Assembly: GCA_934667625.1 (NCBI GenBank)
Contig: CAKUMH010000004.1
Location: forward strand, 1-64,000
Direction: 5' to 3'
Source of the DNA: an uncultured Elusimicrobiales bacterium
GTDB lineage: Bacteria; Elusimicrobiota; Elusimicrobia; Elusimicrobiales; Elusimicrobiaceae
DNA length: 64,000 nucleotides
Shown here: positions 48,974 through 58,000 of the stretch, piece after piece
How the letters are laid out: each line of letters begins with the position of its first letter
Position numbering within the stretch: position 1 is the first letter of the stretch
Notes under the pieces: generated by a model
The model's input: only the letters and a program-made list of their open reading frames with translations
Told to the model about the DNA's origin: nothing
Database searches by the model: none
Translations under genes and position numbers: made by a program

Positions 48974-51133
48974 ATGAGAAAATACACTCTTTTTATCACC
49001 TTTTTGTTCTTGGTTTGGTGTGGGCAAACGGCATTCTGCTCCGCGCTGGACGTGGCGGATAACACGGCCGCGCAGAACCAAACGCAAACGGTCAGCAAAT
49101 CTTCGCTGGCGGCCACCCGTGTGGACAGCAAACTCAACGAAACGGTGCTCCACAAATCGGTGCTGGATTATTCTCTCCCGCCCGAAATTGCCGCCGTGTC
49201 CAAAAAATGTGCGGCGGGAGAAGTGGACGAGTGTTATTTTTCCTTCAAATCTTTTGAAAATGCGCCCGACGTCAAATTGGCCGCCGCGGCCAATGTGGAA
49301 CTGGCGGTTTTATCCTTGCAGCGGGGGCTTATCAAGCAGGCGTTGCGCCACATAGACCGTGCGTGCACTCTCTCGCCGGACGACCCGTTCGCCGAGCTGA
49401 CCCGCGGCTGGATGCTGCTTTCCGCCGGGAAATACAAAAAAGCCCGCCAAGCGTTTGACAATTTAATGTACCTCACGGCTGATTTTGAATACGTCTCCTC
49501 CGCCAAATTGGGCAGTGCACTCTCGTGGTATTTTGGCGGTAATAAAGAAAAATCCGCCGCCGAGCTCCAATATCTCTACACCTCCAATCCGTACGCCATT
49601 TCGTTCGTGTCGTATATGCTGGGGCGCGTAGCCAGCGAGGTGAAGGCTGGGCGCAAATTAGCTCCCGTTTTCTTGCAGCAGGCGCTCTCCCACGACGAGA
49701 AAAATTACGCCGCCGCCGCACTTTTTGCCAAATTGTCCGAAAAAGACAAAGACTCCCTGCGCGCCTGGCAGTATTATGCCACACTCTACAGCCTGGACCC
49801 GGAAAATAACGCCCTGGCTAAAAAAGTGGAAAAATACGCCAAGAACTTGGGCGATAAAAGCATAGATTATCTTTTTTATCTCCGCCTAGAACAACCCATT
49901 GTGCACGAAATGGTTTCCACGCCGTCGGAAAAAATCAAAATGGCGCTCTATGCCAACCGCGAGCAAGTGCCGCAGGCGTTGCAGTCGGTGGCGGTGATGG
50001 GGTCCGGCACGTTTAAAGTAACCGACGATAAATTGGGCGAGGTGCTCCGCGCTCCGTCGTACATGGAAAAAAACATCGTTTTTAATAAAGAGACCGGCGG
50101 CGTTGATTTCAAAAACGCCAAAGGCCATGTGGAGTTTTCCGCCAAGCGTCCGTTTGTGCTGGCGCTGGAAAACCCCAACAAAACGCTGTTGGTGAAAAAT
50201 CCGCGTACGGAAAATATTTTTGCCGCCGATTTGAGCGACAAAGAGCTGAAGGGGGACTTGATTGTGGTTCCCACGCCGCAGGGGATTAAACTCATTAACG
50301 ATGTGTATACCGAGGACCTGCTCCCCGCCCTTTTGGCCACGCAGGTGCAGACCGTCACGCACGGGGAGGCCCTCCGCGCCTTGGCGGTGGTGCTCCGCTC
50401 GGCCTTGTTACAGGCGGCTAGCGAACAAAAAGACGCGCCTTACGCCATTACGGATAACGACACCGCCTTCCAGTTCAAAGGCATCAATCTTATTTTTAAA
50501 ACCCTTTTGGACGCTTCCAAAGATTCAGGCAAAATCCGCCTGACCGAAGCGCAGGCCGGGGCCTACTCGGACTGTGGCGTACTCGCCGCGGACGCTATCC
50601 AAAACACCGCGAGCAAACCGGGTTACGAGTTCTCACCCGCAAACGTCAGCAAGTATCTCCTTTCCAACCCGCCGGCGGATTTGTTTTCCCGCCCGCAGGA
50701 CCCGACCCAATGGTCCGGGGTGAAGTGGATGTACCTCTACGACGCAAAAGAGATTCAAAACCGTCTTGCCCACAAGCATCCCATCGGCAGCTTGCGCACC
50801 CTCACACCCACGGCGTTTACGCCTAACGGCCGCATTCTGTCCATGCGCTTTGATGGCAGCAAAGGTTCGTACGAAGCCAAAACCCCGCAGGAGATCGCGT
50901 TTTTATTAAGCGCGGGCACCATGCGCTCCAACCTGTTTGATGTGGTCCCGTTCTATAAGGGAAAGAACATCAAAAGCGTCTTGGTGCGCGGCTATGATAC
51001 GGGGCTTGGATACGGGCTTTGCCTGCAGGGCGCGGACGGTTTGGCCAAACAAGGCGCGGACTACAAGGCAATTATCAAATACTATTTCCCCGAGGCCCGT
51101 ATCTTAAATACCACAACAGGAACGATTAACTAA
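48974..51133 (+). CDS. Secreted protein with TPR-like region and C-terminal SpoIID/LytB domain
   Basis: A 719-residue exported protein (signal peptide about 1-20). Residues about 70-300 are helical repeats of TPR type (AAAANVELAVLSLQRGLIKQ; AKLGSALSWYFGG). The C-terminal third resembles SpoIID: LLPALLATQVQTV, HGEALRALAVVLRSALL, and the end RGYDTGLGYGLCLQGADGLA with YKAIIKYYFPEARI. SpoIID proteins act as lytic transglycosylases on denuded glycan or as amidase enhancers. Here the GHGxGxxQ-type motif is degenerate (GLGYGLCLQ), so activity is uncertain. Start at 48974 by the leaderless box. Stop and next start overlap (TAATG). Confidence 0.7.
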   Translation: MRKYTLFITFLFLVWCGQTAFCSALDVADNTAAQNQTQTVSKSSLAATRVDSKLNETVLHKSVLDYSLPPEIAAVSKKCAAGEVDECYFSFKSFENAPDVKLAAAANVELAVLSLQRGLIKQALRHIDRACTLSPDDPFAELTRGWMLLSAGKYKKARQAFDNLMYLTADFEYVSSAKLGSALSWYFGGNKEKSAAELQYLYTSNPYAISFVSYMLGRVASEVKAGRKLAPVFLQQALSHDEKNYAAAALFAKLSEKDKDSLRAWQYYATLYSLDPENNALAKKVEKYAKNLGDKSIDYLFYLRLEQPIVHEMVSTPSEKIKMALYANREQVPQALQSVAVMGSGTFKVTDDKLGEVLRAPSYMEKNIVFNKETGGVDFKNAKGHVEFSAKRPFVLALENPNKTLLVKNPRTENIFAADLSDKELKGDLIVVPTPQGIKLINDVYTEDLLPALLATQVQTVTHGEALRALAVVLRSALLQAASEQKDAPYAITDNDTAFQFKGINLIFKTLLDASKDSGKIRLTEAQAGAYSDCGVLAADAIQNTASKPGYEFSPANVSKYLLSNPPADLFSRPQDPTQWSGVKWMYLYDAKEIQNRLAHKHPIGSLRTLTPTAFTPNGRILSMRFDGSKGSYEAKTPQEIAFLLSAGTMRSNLFDVVPFYKGKNIKSVLVRGYDTGLGYGLCLQGADGLAKQGADYKAIIKYYFPEARILNTTTGTIN

Positions 51134-52365
51134 TGGAAAAGACTAAAATTTTGTATTTCATCACCCGCATGGACCAGGGCGGCGCGCAGGCCAGTGTGCT
51201 GACGACGCTTAAAACCATTAACAAGCAACAGTTTGAAACCTACTTGGCCACCGGCCCCGGCGGCCGTTTGGACGGTAAACTCAAAAACGACGCCAAAAAT
51301 GTTTTCTTTATTTCTGCTCTCCGCCACGAAATTCGCCCCAAATACCTTTTGCACGATTTGGCGGCCCTGTTTCAAATGGGGCGGGTGCTGCGCAAGGTAA
51401 AGCCGGATATCGTGCATACCAATGCGCCGAAGGCCGGTGTGCTGGGCAGGCTGGCGGCCCGTTTATTTTGGCGCAAGGCCAAGGTGGTACACACCTTCCA
51501 CGGCCTGGGCTTTGCCAAAGAACACGGCCCGCGGCAATTTAAATTTTTTGTGGCGGTGGAAAAATTCTGCGCTAAATTTACCGACGTATTAGTGTTCGTT
51601 TCCCGCCGCAACGCCGCCGAAGCCAAACAGCTGGGCATTGGCAAAGGCGTGCGCACGGAGCTCATCCGCGCGGGCGTTAATTTTAATCCCATTTTGCCCC
51701 TTAAGTTTGACCCGGCCGCAAAAAAAGCGTCGCTCAAAATTCCCGCCAATGCCAAGGTAGTGCTGGCGCTGGCCAATTTTAAACCGCTCAAAAACCCCAT
51801 TCATTTTGTTTTGGCGGCCTACAAGGTGCTCAGCCAGATGAAGAACGTCTGCTTTATTTTTACGGGCGAAGGACCACTTAAAAAAACGGCTGAGAATTTG
51901 GCGCAGAATTTAGGCATTGAAAAACAGGTACTGTTCCCCGGTTGGCGTAACGACCCCTTGGAACTTTTAGCCATTTGCGACGTCTTTGCCAGCGTGTCTT
52001 TGCGGGAGGGGCTGCCGATGTCGCTGTTGGAAGCGATGTCCATGCGCGTGCCCGCCGTGTGTTATGACGTGGACGGTATCGGCGAAGTGATTACCAACAA
52101 CAAAACCGGCTTTTTGGTGGCGCCCAACGACATTAACACGTTTGCCGATAAATTAAAGGTGCTCTTGCGCCACGCGTCTTTGCGCGAACGCTTTGAGGCG
52201 GCCATTGACCACCGCGACTTTGCGGAATTTACCGCCGCCACCATGGTCAAAAAACAGGAGCGGCTCTACCGCAGTTTAGTGCCGCCCACCAAAAAGAACG
52301 GGGGAAAAAGACGTTTCTTCCGCCGCCGCAAACCCTTTAAAAAATTTAGACAGGGAGATAAATAA
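51133..52365 (+). CDS. Glycosyltransferase family 4 (GT-B) enzyme
   Basis: A cytoplasmic sugar transferase of 410 residues with two Rossmann-like domains. It has the N-domain FITRMDQGGAQASVLTTL and HTNAPKAGVLGRLAAR, and the C-domain nucleotide site FTGEGPLKKTAENL followed by ASVSLREGLPMSLLEAMSM, which includes the retaining GT4 E-x7-E. The C-terminal 25 residues are strongly basic (KKNGGKRRFFRRRKPFKKF), which suggests membrane association. It overlaps both neighbours by one base (TAATG). It probably works on a lipid-linked or LPS-type glycan. Confidence 0.85.
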   Translation: MEKTKILYFITRMDQGGAQASVLTTLKTINKQQFETYLATGPGGRLDGKLKNDAKNVFFISALRHEIRPKYLLHDLAALFQMGRVLRKVKPDIVHTNAPKAGVLGRLAARLFWRKAKVVHTFHGLGFAKEHGPRQFKFFVAVEKFCAKFTDVLVFVSRRNAAEAKQLGIGKGVRTELIRAGVNFNPILPLKFDPAAKKASLKIPANAKVVLALANFKPLKNPIHFVLAAYKVLSQMKNVCFIFTGEGPLKKTAENLAQNLGIEKQVLFPGWRNDPLELLAICDVFASVSLREGLPMSLLEAMSMRVPAVCYDVDGIGEVITNNKTGFLVAPNDINTFADKLKVLLRHASLRERFEAAIDHRDFAEFTAATMVKKQERLYRSLVPPTKKNGGKRRFFRRRKPFKKFRQGDK

Positions 52366-53600
52366 TGGATTACGCAATTAACGAAATGGAGCAAGAGGTT
52401 CTCAACGCCACACGGGAATTTGCCCAAAAGAAACTAAAACCCCTGCGTGCCGAAATGGACGCCAAGGAACAGTTTTCCAAAGAAATGGTGGAGGAGTACC
52501 GCAAGTCCGGCTTAATGGGCTTGTGGCTGCCCGAAGAATACGGCGGGCTGGGCGGCGGCATCACCTGCCTGGCCATGGCGTTTGAAGAATTATCCCGTGT
52601 CTGCGCCGGCCTGGCCTTGACCCCCGGCACAAGTGCCTTGGGCGCCATTCCGATGTTTTTAGCCGCCACCAAGGAGCAGCGCGAACGCTGGTGCCCCGAT
52701 CTTGCCAGCGGCAAAAAACTGTGGGCCTTTGCGCTGACTGAGCCCGAAGCCGGTTCCGATGCTACCGCCCTCAAAACCACTGCCATTAAAGACGGCGATT
52801 TTTACGTTGTCAACGGTACCAAACACTTTATTTCCACCGGCAAAGAGTCCGATTTTTACACCGTTGCCGTCAACACCAATCCGGCCCGCGGCGCGCGTGG
52901 CATTTCGCTGCTGGTCATAGAAAAGGGCACCCCCGGTTTTTCCTTTGGTAAGAAAGAGGAAAAAATGGGCATCCGCTCTAACCCGACGTACGAACTGATT
53001 TTTGAAAACGTCCGCGTGCCGAAAGCCAACCTCTTGGGCAGCGAGGGCCGCGGCCTTCTCTACTTGCAGGAAACGCTGGACTATTCCCGCCCCGGTGTGG
53101 CTGCGCAGGCCGTTGGTATTGCGCAGGGCGCGCTGGATGAGACCATTCCCTACCTGCGCACGCGCAAGCAGTTCGGCCAGCCGATTATCACCTTTCAGGC
53201 GCTCGGGCACAAGGTGGCGGAATTGGCCGCCAAGACCGAAGCCGGCCGCGCCCTGGTGTATAGTTTAACGCACCGCATGGATACGGAATATCTGCCCGCG
53301 GTCAAAAACGCGCTGGCCAACGGCACCACGGTGCACGACGAGCTCAAAAAATTAAAGGGCGCCCGCTGGACCAAGTACAGCGCGGAGGCCAAGCTGTTCT
53401 GCTCTAACGTGGCCATGGAAGTAGCGGACGAATGCGTAACGCTGTGCGGCGGGGTGGCGTACATGCGCGATTTCCCGCTTGAAAAATATATGCGTGATGC
53501 TAAAATTACCCAAATTTACGAGGGCACGGTGCATATTCAGAAAAACGAAATTATCACCGCGCTTATTAAAGAATACGCCGCCAAGGGCGACGAGGAGTAA
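52365..53600 (+). CDS. Acyl-CoA dehydrogenase
   Basis: An FAD enzyme of 411 residues that oxidises acyl-CoA to enoyl-CoA, or runs in reverse with ETF in anaerobes. It shows LTEPEAGSDATALKT, YVVNGTKHFISTG, SRPGVAAQAVGIAQGALDE and the catalytic Glu in QIYEGTVHIQ. Length is slightly above the usual 380. It overlaps the GT4 gene by TAATG and precedes etfB by 6 nt, so electrons pass to the encoded ETF. Butyryl-CoA dehydrogenase is possible but chain length cannot be set. Confidence 0.88.
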   Translation: MDYAINEMEQEVLNATREFAQKKLKPLRAEMDAKEQFSKEMVEEYRKSGLMGLWLPEEYGGLGGGITCLAMAFEELSRVCAGLALTPGTSALGAIPMFLAATKEQRERWCPDLASGKKLWAFALTEPEAGSDATALKTTAIKDGDFYVVNGTKHFISTGKESDFYTVAVNTNPARGARGISLLVIEKGTPGFSFGKKEEKMGIRSNPTYELIFENVRVPKANLLGSEGRGLLYLQETLDYSRPGVAAQAVGIAQGALDETIPYLRTRKQFGQPIITFQALGHKVAELAAKTEAGRALVYSLTHRMDTEYLPAVKNALANGTTVHDELKKLKGARWTKYSAEAKLFCSNVAMEVADECVTLCGGVAYMRDFPLEKYMRDAKITQIYEGTVHIQKNEIITALIKEYAAKGDEE

Positions 53601-53606
53601 ACCTTT

Positions 53607-54404
53607 ATGCACATTGTAGCTTGTGTAAAACAGACCCCTAAATCCGATAATGTAAAGATAGATCCGGCCACCGGCTGCCTAATCCGCTCTGGTGCCGCCA
53701 GCGCCATGAACCCCTTTGACGAATACGCCTTGGAAGAGGCCGTTACCCTTAAGGAACAAGTCGGGGGGACGGTGTCCGTCATCACCATGGGGCCGCCGCA
53801 GGCCGAGGCCGTTTTGCGCGACAGTATTGCCCGTGGGGCGGACCAAGTCTACCAACTGGGCGACATGGCCTTTGCCGGTTCGGATACTTGGTCTACCAGC
53901 TATGCCCTGTCCAAAGGGATTGAAAAAATCAATTCCCTTCGCCCGGTGGACGTTATTCTGTGCGGCAAACAAACCAACGACAGCGACACCGGCCACATCG
54001 GCCCGCAGATTTCCGCTTGGCTCAAAATGCCCAACGCCGCCTTTGTCAAAAAAGTGGTGGAAGTGAAGGAAAAATCCATCGTGGTGGAACGCCTGACCGA
54101 GGACGGCAGCGAAGTGCTGGAACTTCCGTTTCCGTGCGTGCTTTCCGTGGTGAAGGAAATCAACAGCCCGCGCGTACGCAGCGTAAAGGGCCGTATGCTT
54201 GCCAAACGGGCCGAAGTCACCAAATGGACGGCGGACGACATTGGCGCGGACAAGAGCAAACTGGGGATTAAAAACTGCCCCACGCGCGTGGTCAAATCCT
54301 TCGTGCCCAAGCGCGAGGTGACCGCCGCCGTCGTGCCCGGCGCCAACGGCAAAGAAAAAGCGGCTAATTTAGTTCAGATTTTAAAGGATGCCAAATATAT
54401 TTAA
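53607..54404 (+). CDS. etfB: Electron transfer flavoprotein beta subunit
   Basis: The small ETF subunit, 265 residues, that holds AMP (or a bifurcating FAD) and shuttles electrons from acyl-CoA dehydrogenase. It shows MHIVACVKQTPKSDNVKID, NPFDEYALEEAVTLKEQ, LCGKQTNDSDTGHIGPQI and the ETF beta signature VKEINSPRVRSVKGRMLAK. It sits between acd and etfA. The NDSDTGHIGP segment lies in the nucleotide-binding region that helps tell bifurcating from simple ETFs; a structural alignment would be needed to decide. Confidence 0.92.
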   Translation: MHIVACVKQTPKSDNVKIDPATGCLIRSGAASAMNPFDEYALEEAVTLKEQVGGTVSVITMGPPQAEAVLRDSIARGADQVYQLGDMAFAGSDTWSTSYALSKGIEKINSLRPVDVILCGKQTNDSDTGHIGPQISAWLKMPNAAFVKKVVEVKEKSIVVERLTEDGSEVLELPFPCVLSVVKEINSPRVRSVKGRMLAKRAEVTKWTADDIGADKSKLGIKNCPTRVVKSFVPKREVTAAVVPGANGKEKAANLVQILKDAKYI

Positions 54405-54414
54405 GGATAAACTC

Positions 54415-55401
54415 ATGAAAGAATTTAAAAACGTTTGGATTTTTGCTGAGGCCCAGCGCGGAAAACTGAGCCCGACGGCGTTTGAACTCTTAACGGCGGG
54501 CCGCCAACTGGCGGATGCGTTGGGGGAAAAGCTCTGCGCGGTACTGCTTGGATACCAAGTGGAACCGTTAGCGGCGGAACTTTTTGCCCGCGGGGCGGAC
54601 GTGGTGTACGTTTGTGACGACAAAGCCTTGGAGAATTATGTAGATGACATTTACGCCAAGGTGTTAACCGATATGGTCGCCGCGTACAAGCCCAATAAAT
54701 TTTTATTGCCTGCCACCAATTTGGGCCGCTCGTTGTCGGCCAAAACGGCGGTGTTTGTGGGCACCGGCCTCACGGCGGATGCCACGGAAGTGCTCATCCA
54801 CCAAGAGGACGGCCAGCTCTACGCCACGCGCCCGACCTTTGGCGGCAACCTGATGGCCACCATCACCTGCGCGCACACGCGCCCGGAAATGTGTTCGCTG
54901 CGGCCCATGTCTTACGAAAAGGCCCAGCCGGTGGCGGGCCGCACGGGCGAACTGGTCAAGTTCCCGTTTGATGCGGCCAAATACACTTCGCTGGCTAAAT
55001 TTCTCCAGTTTATCAAAAGTGAAGGGGAAGGATTGGACCTTTCCGAGGCGGAGATCATCGTGGCTGGCGGCCGCGGCGTAGGCAAGGCGGAGGGCTTTGC
55101 CTTGCTTAAAAAATTGGCGGACCGCTTAGGCGGTGCCGTGGGTGCTTCCCGCGCCCCGGTGGACAGCGGGTGGATTGATTACCGTTATCAAATCGGTTTA
55201 ACGGGCCGCACGGTAAAGCCGAAACTTTACATTGCCTGCGGCATTTCGGGCCAAATCCAGCACATGGCCGGGATGAGCGGGGCGGACGTAATTGTGGCCA
55301 TTAACAAGGACCCTGAAGCCCCTATTATGAAGGTGGCGCATTATGCCGTGGAAGGGGACTTGTACGAAGTAATTCCCGCTATGTTGGAAGCGTTAAAATA
55401 A
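54415..55401 (+). CDS. etfA: Electron transfer flavoprotein alpha subunit
   Basis: The FAD-binding ETF subunit, 328 residues from ATG 54415, which has AAGGA upstream; an in-frame start 27 nt earlier would overlap etfB. The C-terminal FAD domain is complete: [46 protein letters not shown] and [16 protein letters not shown]. It closes the acd-etfB-etfA set and is followed by a terminator. Confidence 0.92.
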   Translation: MKEFKNVWIFAEAQRGKLSPTAFELLTAGRQLADALGEKLCAVLLGYQVEPLAAELFARGADVVYVCDDKALENYVDDIYAKVLTDMVAAYKPNKFLLPATNLGRSLSAKTAVFVGTGLTADATEVLIHQEDGQLYATRPTFGGNLMATITCAHTRPEMCSLRPMSYEKAQPVAGRTGELVKFPFDAAKYTSLAKFLQFIKSEGEGLDLSEAEIIVAGGRGVGKAEGFALLKKLADRLGGAVGASRAPVDSGWIDYRYQIGLTGRTVKPKLYIACGISGQIQHMAGMSGADVIVAINKDPEAPIMKVAHYAVEGDLYEVIPAMLEALK

Positions 55402-55424
55402 CGCTACCAGCCAAAACTTGTCAT

Positions 55425-55462
55425 TTACACCGGGAGCGGATTTTTCCGTCCCCGGTGTTTTG
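55425..55462 (+). terminator. Terminator of the etf operon
   Basis: ACACCGGG-AG-CGGA / TCCG-TC-CCCGGTGT stem with an internal mismatch loop, followed by TTTTG. Confidence 0.75.
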
Positions 55463-55566
55463 TCATTAGGTCCTAGGCTGCGCCTGGGCCTTTTGGCCCT
55501 TGTTTGGTGTGACACAAAATTGTAAACTATCCGTAGAAGGAAATTTAATCTAAGGAGCTTGTATCC

Positions 55567-56157
55567 ATGAAAAAACTGTTAGCCGTGCTTTTGTGTTCTG
55601 TTTTGGTTTCCAGCGCTTTTGCCGCGGGGCAAAACGCTGTTTCCCAAAAGGATGTGCGGAATGCTCTTACTAGAGCTACCGAAGGAGTATCACAGGTAAA
55701 TCCGCTCTTAGTAAAGTTGATTGCGTCCGATACCGCCACAGCAAACAGCAACACCTTTTTAATAGCGGACCCGGTAATGCTTTTACTTAAAAAACGCATA
55801 AAAGAAGACCCGAAATTTGCGCAGGAATTTTTTGCCGGTGTTTTTTCTGAGGAAGCACAAGCGGTATTTGTGAAGTATCAAGATGCGCTTAAGGTGTATG
55901 AATTTGCGAAAACAAAGCCCTATGATTCTCGTGCCATTGATGATACGGTTACGCCGCAAATTCGCGAATTAATGAAAGCGCACAATGCGTTAGCCGCTCA
56001 AAATTCTGTAGAGGCCAATGCCTTGGCCTGGGTGATTATGCAAAACCAAGCTGATTTTGATATTCCGGCCCTGATTGACCAGTACTCGTTGGATTGGGGA
56101 GACACGCAGGCCTTGGACGCTTACGCAGCGTATTTAAAAAAGTTTGTAAAAAAATAA
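55567..56157 (+). CDS. Secreted helical protein of unknown function
   Basis: A 196-residue protein I do not recognise. It has a clear signal peptide (KKLLAVLLCSVLVSSAFAA, cleavage about 20-21). The mature part is predicted mostly helical and charged, with no Cys and no familiar motif. AAGGAG lies 11 nt before the ATG. It is a single gene with a strong terminator; base composition is like its neighbours. Confidence 0.65.
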   Translation: MKKLLAVLLCSVLVSSAFAAGQNAVSQKDVRNALTRATEGVSQVNPLLVKLIASDTATANSNTFLIADPVMLLLKKRIKEDPKFAQEFFAGVFSEEAQAVFVKYQDALKVYEFAKTKPYDSRAIDDTVTPQIRELMKAHNALAAQNSVEANALAWVIMQNQADFDIPALIDQYSLDWGDTQALDAYAAYLKKFVKK

Positions 56158-56168
56158 ATTAGACCTCT

Positions 56169-56203
56169 AAAAGACCCCCCGCTTTTGGCGGGGGGTCTTT
56201 TTT
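56169..56203 (+). terminator. Terminator of the secreted protein gene
   Basis: AAGACCCCCCGC / GCGGGGGGTCTT, 12-bp perfect stem, then six T. Confidence 0.88.
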
Positions 56204-56228
56204 GGCCCCATTTTAGGCCTCGCCGTAC

Positions 56229-56271
56229 AAAAAATACAACGCCCCGCGGAAGTATACCGCGGGGCGTTGTA
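56229..56271 (-). terminator. Terminator of asnS
   Basis: 14-bp perfect stem ACAACGCCCCGCGG / CCGCGGGGCGTTGT with an A-rich plus-strand lead (U-tract for the minus strand). Confidence 0.82.
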
Positions 56272-56288
56272 ATAGAATTTTCTCTATC

Positions 56289-57587
56289 TTACGGGTGGAT
56301 TTTATCCATCATGCGCGGGAAGGGAATCGTCTCGCGTACGTGCTGCAACCCGCAGACCCAGCGAACCATGCGTTCAATGCCCATGCCAAAGCCGGAATGG
56401 GGCACACTGCCGTATTTGCGTAAGTCCAGGTACCATTCGTACCCTTTGGGGTCTAACCCTTGTTCTTTAATACGGGCGAGGAGCGCGTCGTAGTCGGCCT
56501 CTCTTTCGCTACCGCCGATAATTTCACCCGCACCTTCGGGGCCGATCACGTCCACGGCCAGCACGGTTTTGGGGTTTTGGGGGTCGCGTTTCATGTAGAA
56601 GGCCTTAATGGCGGCGGGGTAGTGGTGAATCATAATCGGCGTGTCGTAATCTTCGCCGAGCAAGGTTTCCTCGTCGCCGCCGATATCGCCGCCCCATTCG
56701 GTGGTGTTGCCTTTTTTGTGCAGCACTTCAATGGCGTCGGTGTAATCAATACGCGGGAATTTCTTTTCCACGGTGGCCTGCAGTTTGGCCGTGTCGCGCC
56801 CGAGCGTTTTTAAATCGTCGGCGCGGTTTTTTAATACCTGGGCCACAATGTATTTAATAAAGTCTTCCGCCAGGTCCATGTTATCGTCCAAATCGTTGTA
56901 AGCCACTTCGGGTTCCACCATCCAAAATTCGGTCAAATGGCGGCGCGTTTTGCTCTTTTCGGCGCGGAAGGTAGGGCCGAAACAATAGGTGCGGCCCAAC
57001 GCCATGGCCGCGGCCTCGCTGTAGAGCTGGCCGCTTTGGGACAAAAAGGCCTTTTCGCCGAAGTAGTCGGTCTCAAAGAGCGTGCTGGTGCCTTCGCAGG
57101 CGGCGGGGGTTAAAATTGGCGAGTCGGAGAGTACAAACCCGTTTTTGTGGAAGTATTCGCGAATGTCAAAAATAATTTCATCGCGGATGCGCAAAATGGC
57201 GGTTTGGCGCGCCGAACGCAGCCACAAATGGCGGTAGTGCATCAAAAATTCCGGACCGTGTTCTTTGGGGGAAATGGGGTAATCTTTGGCCATTTGCACC
57301 ACTTCCAAATTTTTGACGCCCAATTCATAACCCAAAGGAGAGCGCTTATCCTCGCGCACCGTACCCGTTACGATGATAGAAGATTCCTGGGTTACTTTGT
57401 CGCCCAAGTCAAACAGTTCGGGGGTAACGTCTCCCTTAAACATCACACATTGGATGATGCCGCTTCCGTCGCGCAGCTGCAAAAAGTGCAGCTTGCCGCT
57501 GGAGCGCTTGTTGTAAAGCCAACCTTTTAAAGTGATTTCTTGGCCCAAATACTGGCCAACGTCTTTGACGCGAATTTTGCTAGACAT
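56289..57587 (-). CDS. asnS: Asparaginyl-tRNA synthetase
   Basis: Charges tRNA-Asn with asparagine; the tRNA-Asn gene is at 17.2 kb in this window. The ATG at 57587 has GAGGAG 5 nt upstream and gives 432 residues with the family N-terminus. It is a class II synthetase with an N-terminal OB fold ([21 protein letters not shown]), motif 2 [21 protein letters not shown] and motif 3 [15 protein letters not shown]. The [11 protein letters not shown] stretch and length favour AsnRS over AspRS. Confidence 0.92.
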   Translation of the reverse strand: MSSKIRVKDVGQYLGQEITLKGWLYNKRSSGKLHFLQLRDGSGIIQCVMFKGDVTPELFDLGDKVTQESSIIVTGTVREDKRSPLGYELGVKNLEVVQMAKDYPISPKEHGPEFLMHYRHLWLRSARQTAILRIRDEIIFDIREYFHKNGFVLSDSPILTPAACEGTSTLFETDYFGEKAFLSQSGQLYSEAAAMALGRTYCFGPTFRAEKSKTRRHLTEFWMVEPEVAYNDLDDNMDLAEDFIKYIVAQVLKNRADDLKTLGRDTAKLQATVEKKFPRIDYTDAIEVLHKKGNTTEWGGDIGGDEETLLGEDYDTPIMIHHYPAAIKAFYMKRDPQNPKTVLAVDVIGPEGAGEIIGGSEREADYDALLARIKEQGLDPKGYEWYLDLRKYGSVPHSGFGMGIERMVRWVCGLQHVRETIPFPRMMDKIHP

Positions 57588-57747
57588 ACAACTCCTCGGT
57601 AAACATGATAAACGAATACCTCTATATTGTATCTTTTTTAGGGGGAAAAAGAGAATACTCTTTCCATCACTTGCCGTTCTCTCTGCTTGTCCTACACCCC
57701 TTTCCGTCATCCTGGCAATTTGGACTGCTGCCAACACCAAAAGAGCC

Positions 57748-57779
57748 GTCATCTTGGAGAGTCTTAGTCCAGGATCTCG
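57748..57779. repeat. Short palindromic repeat, GTCATCCTGGA subtype (diverged)
   Basis: GTCATCTTGGA, centre with TTAG, TCCAGGATCTCG. A truncated relative begins at 57706 (GTCATCCTGGCAATTTGG). The gap 57588-58000 has no gene I can support; it is filled with these repeats. Confidence 0.7.
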
Positions 57780-57798
57780 TTGTTATTAAACAAGTTTC

Positions 57799-57824
57799 GT
57801 CATGCTGAACTTGATTCAGCATCT
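57799..57824. repeat. Short palindromic repeat, GTCATGCTGAA subtype
   Basis: GTCATGCTGAA-CTTGA-TTCAGCAT then CT; one base differs in the loop from the copies at 22964 and 48685. Confidence 0.8.
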
Positions 57825-57860
57825 ACCTTTTGGGTTGCTCTGTCGTGTCCGTTTGTTGTT

Positions 57861-57965
57861 AAGCCGTCATCCTGGAATGTTGTAGTCCAGGATCTCGTTG
57901 TTTATAACAAGAGGAACACAACAGATGCTGGACAAAAACCTTCCAGCATGCCCTTATCTTATAAC
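57861..57965. repeat. 105-bp composite palindromic repeat, copy B (intergenic)
   Basis: Matches 29104-29208 at 103 of 105 positions. Contains the two inverted repeats CCTGGA/TCCAGG and ATGCTGGA/TCCAGCAT. Similarity continues weakly for about 20 bp beyond. Confidence 0.9.
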
Positions 57966-58000
57966 GGCACAAGAACAGGGGGCCTTCCGCGGCCCGTGTG

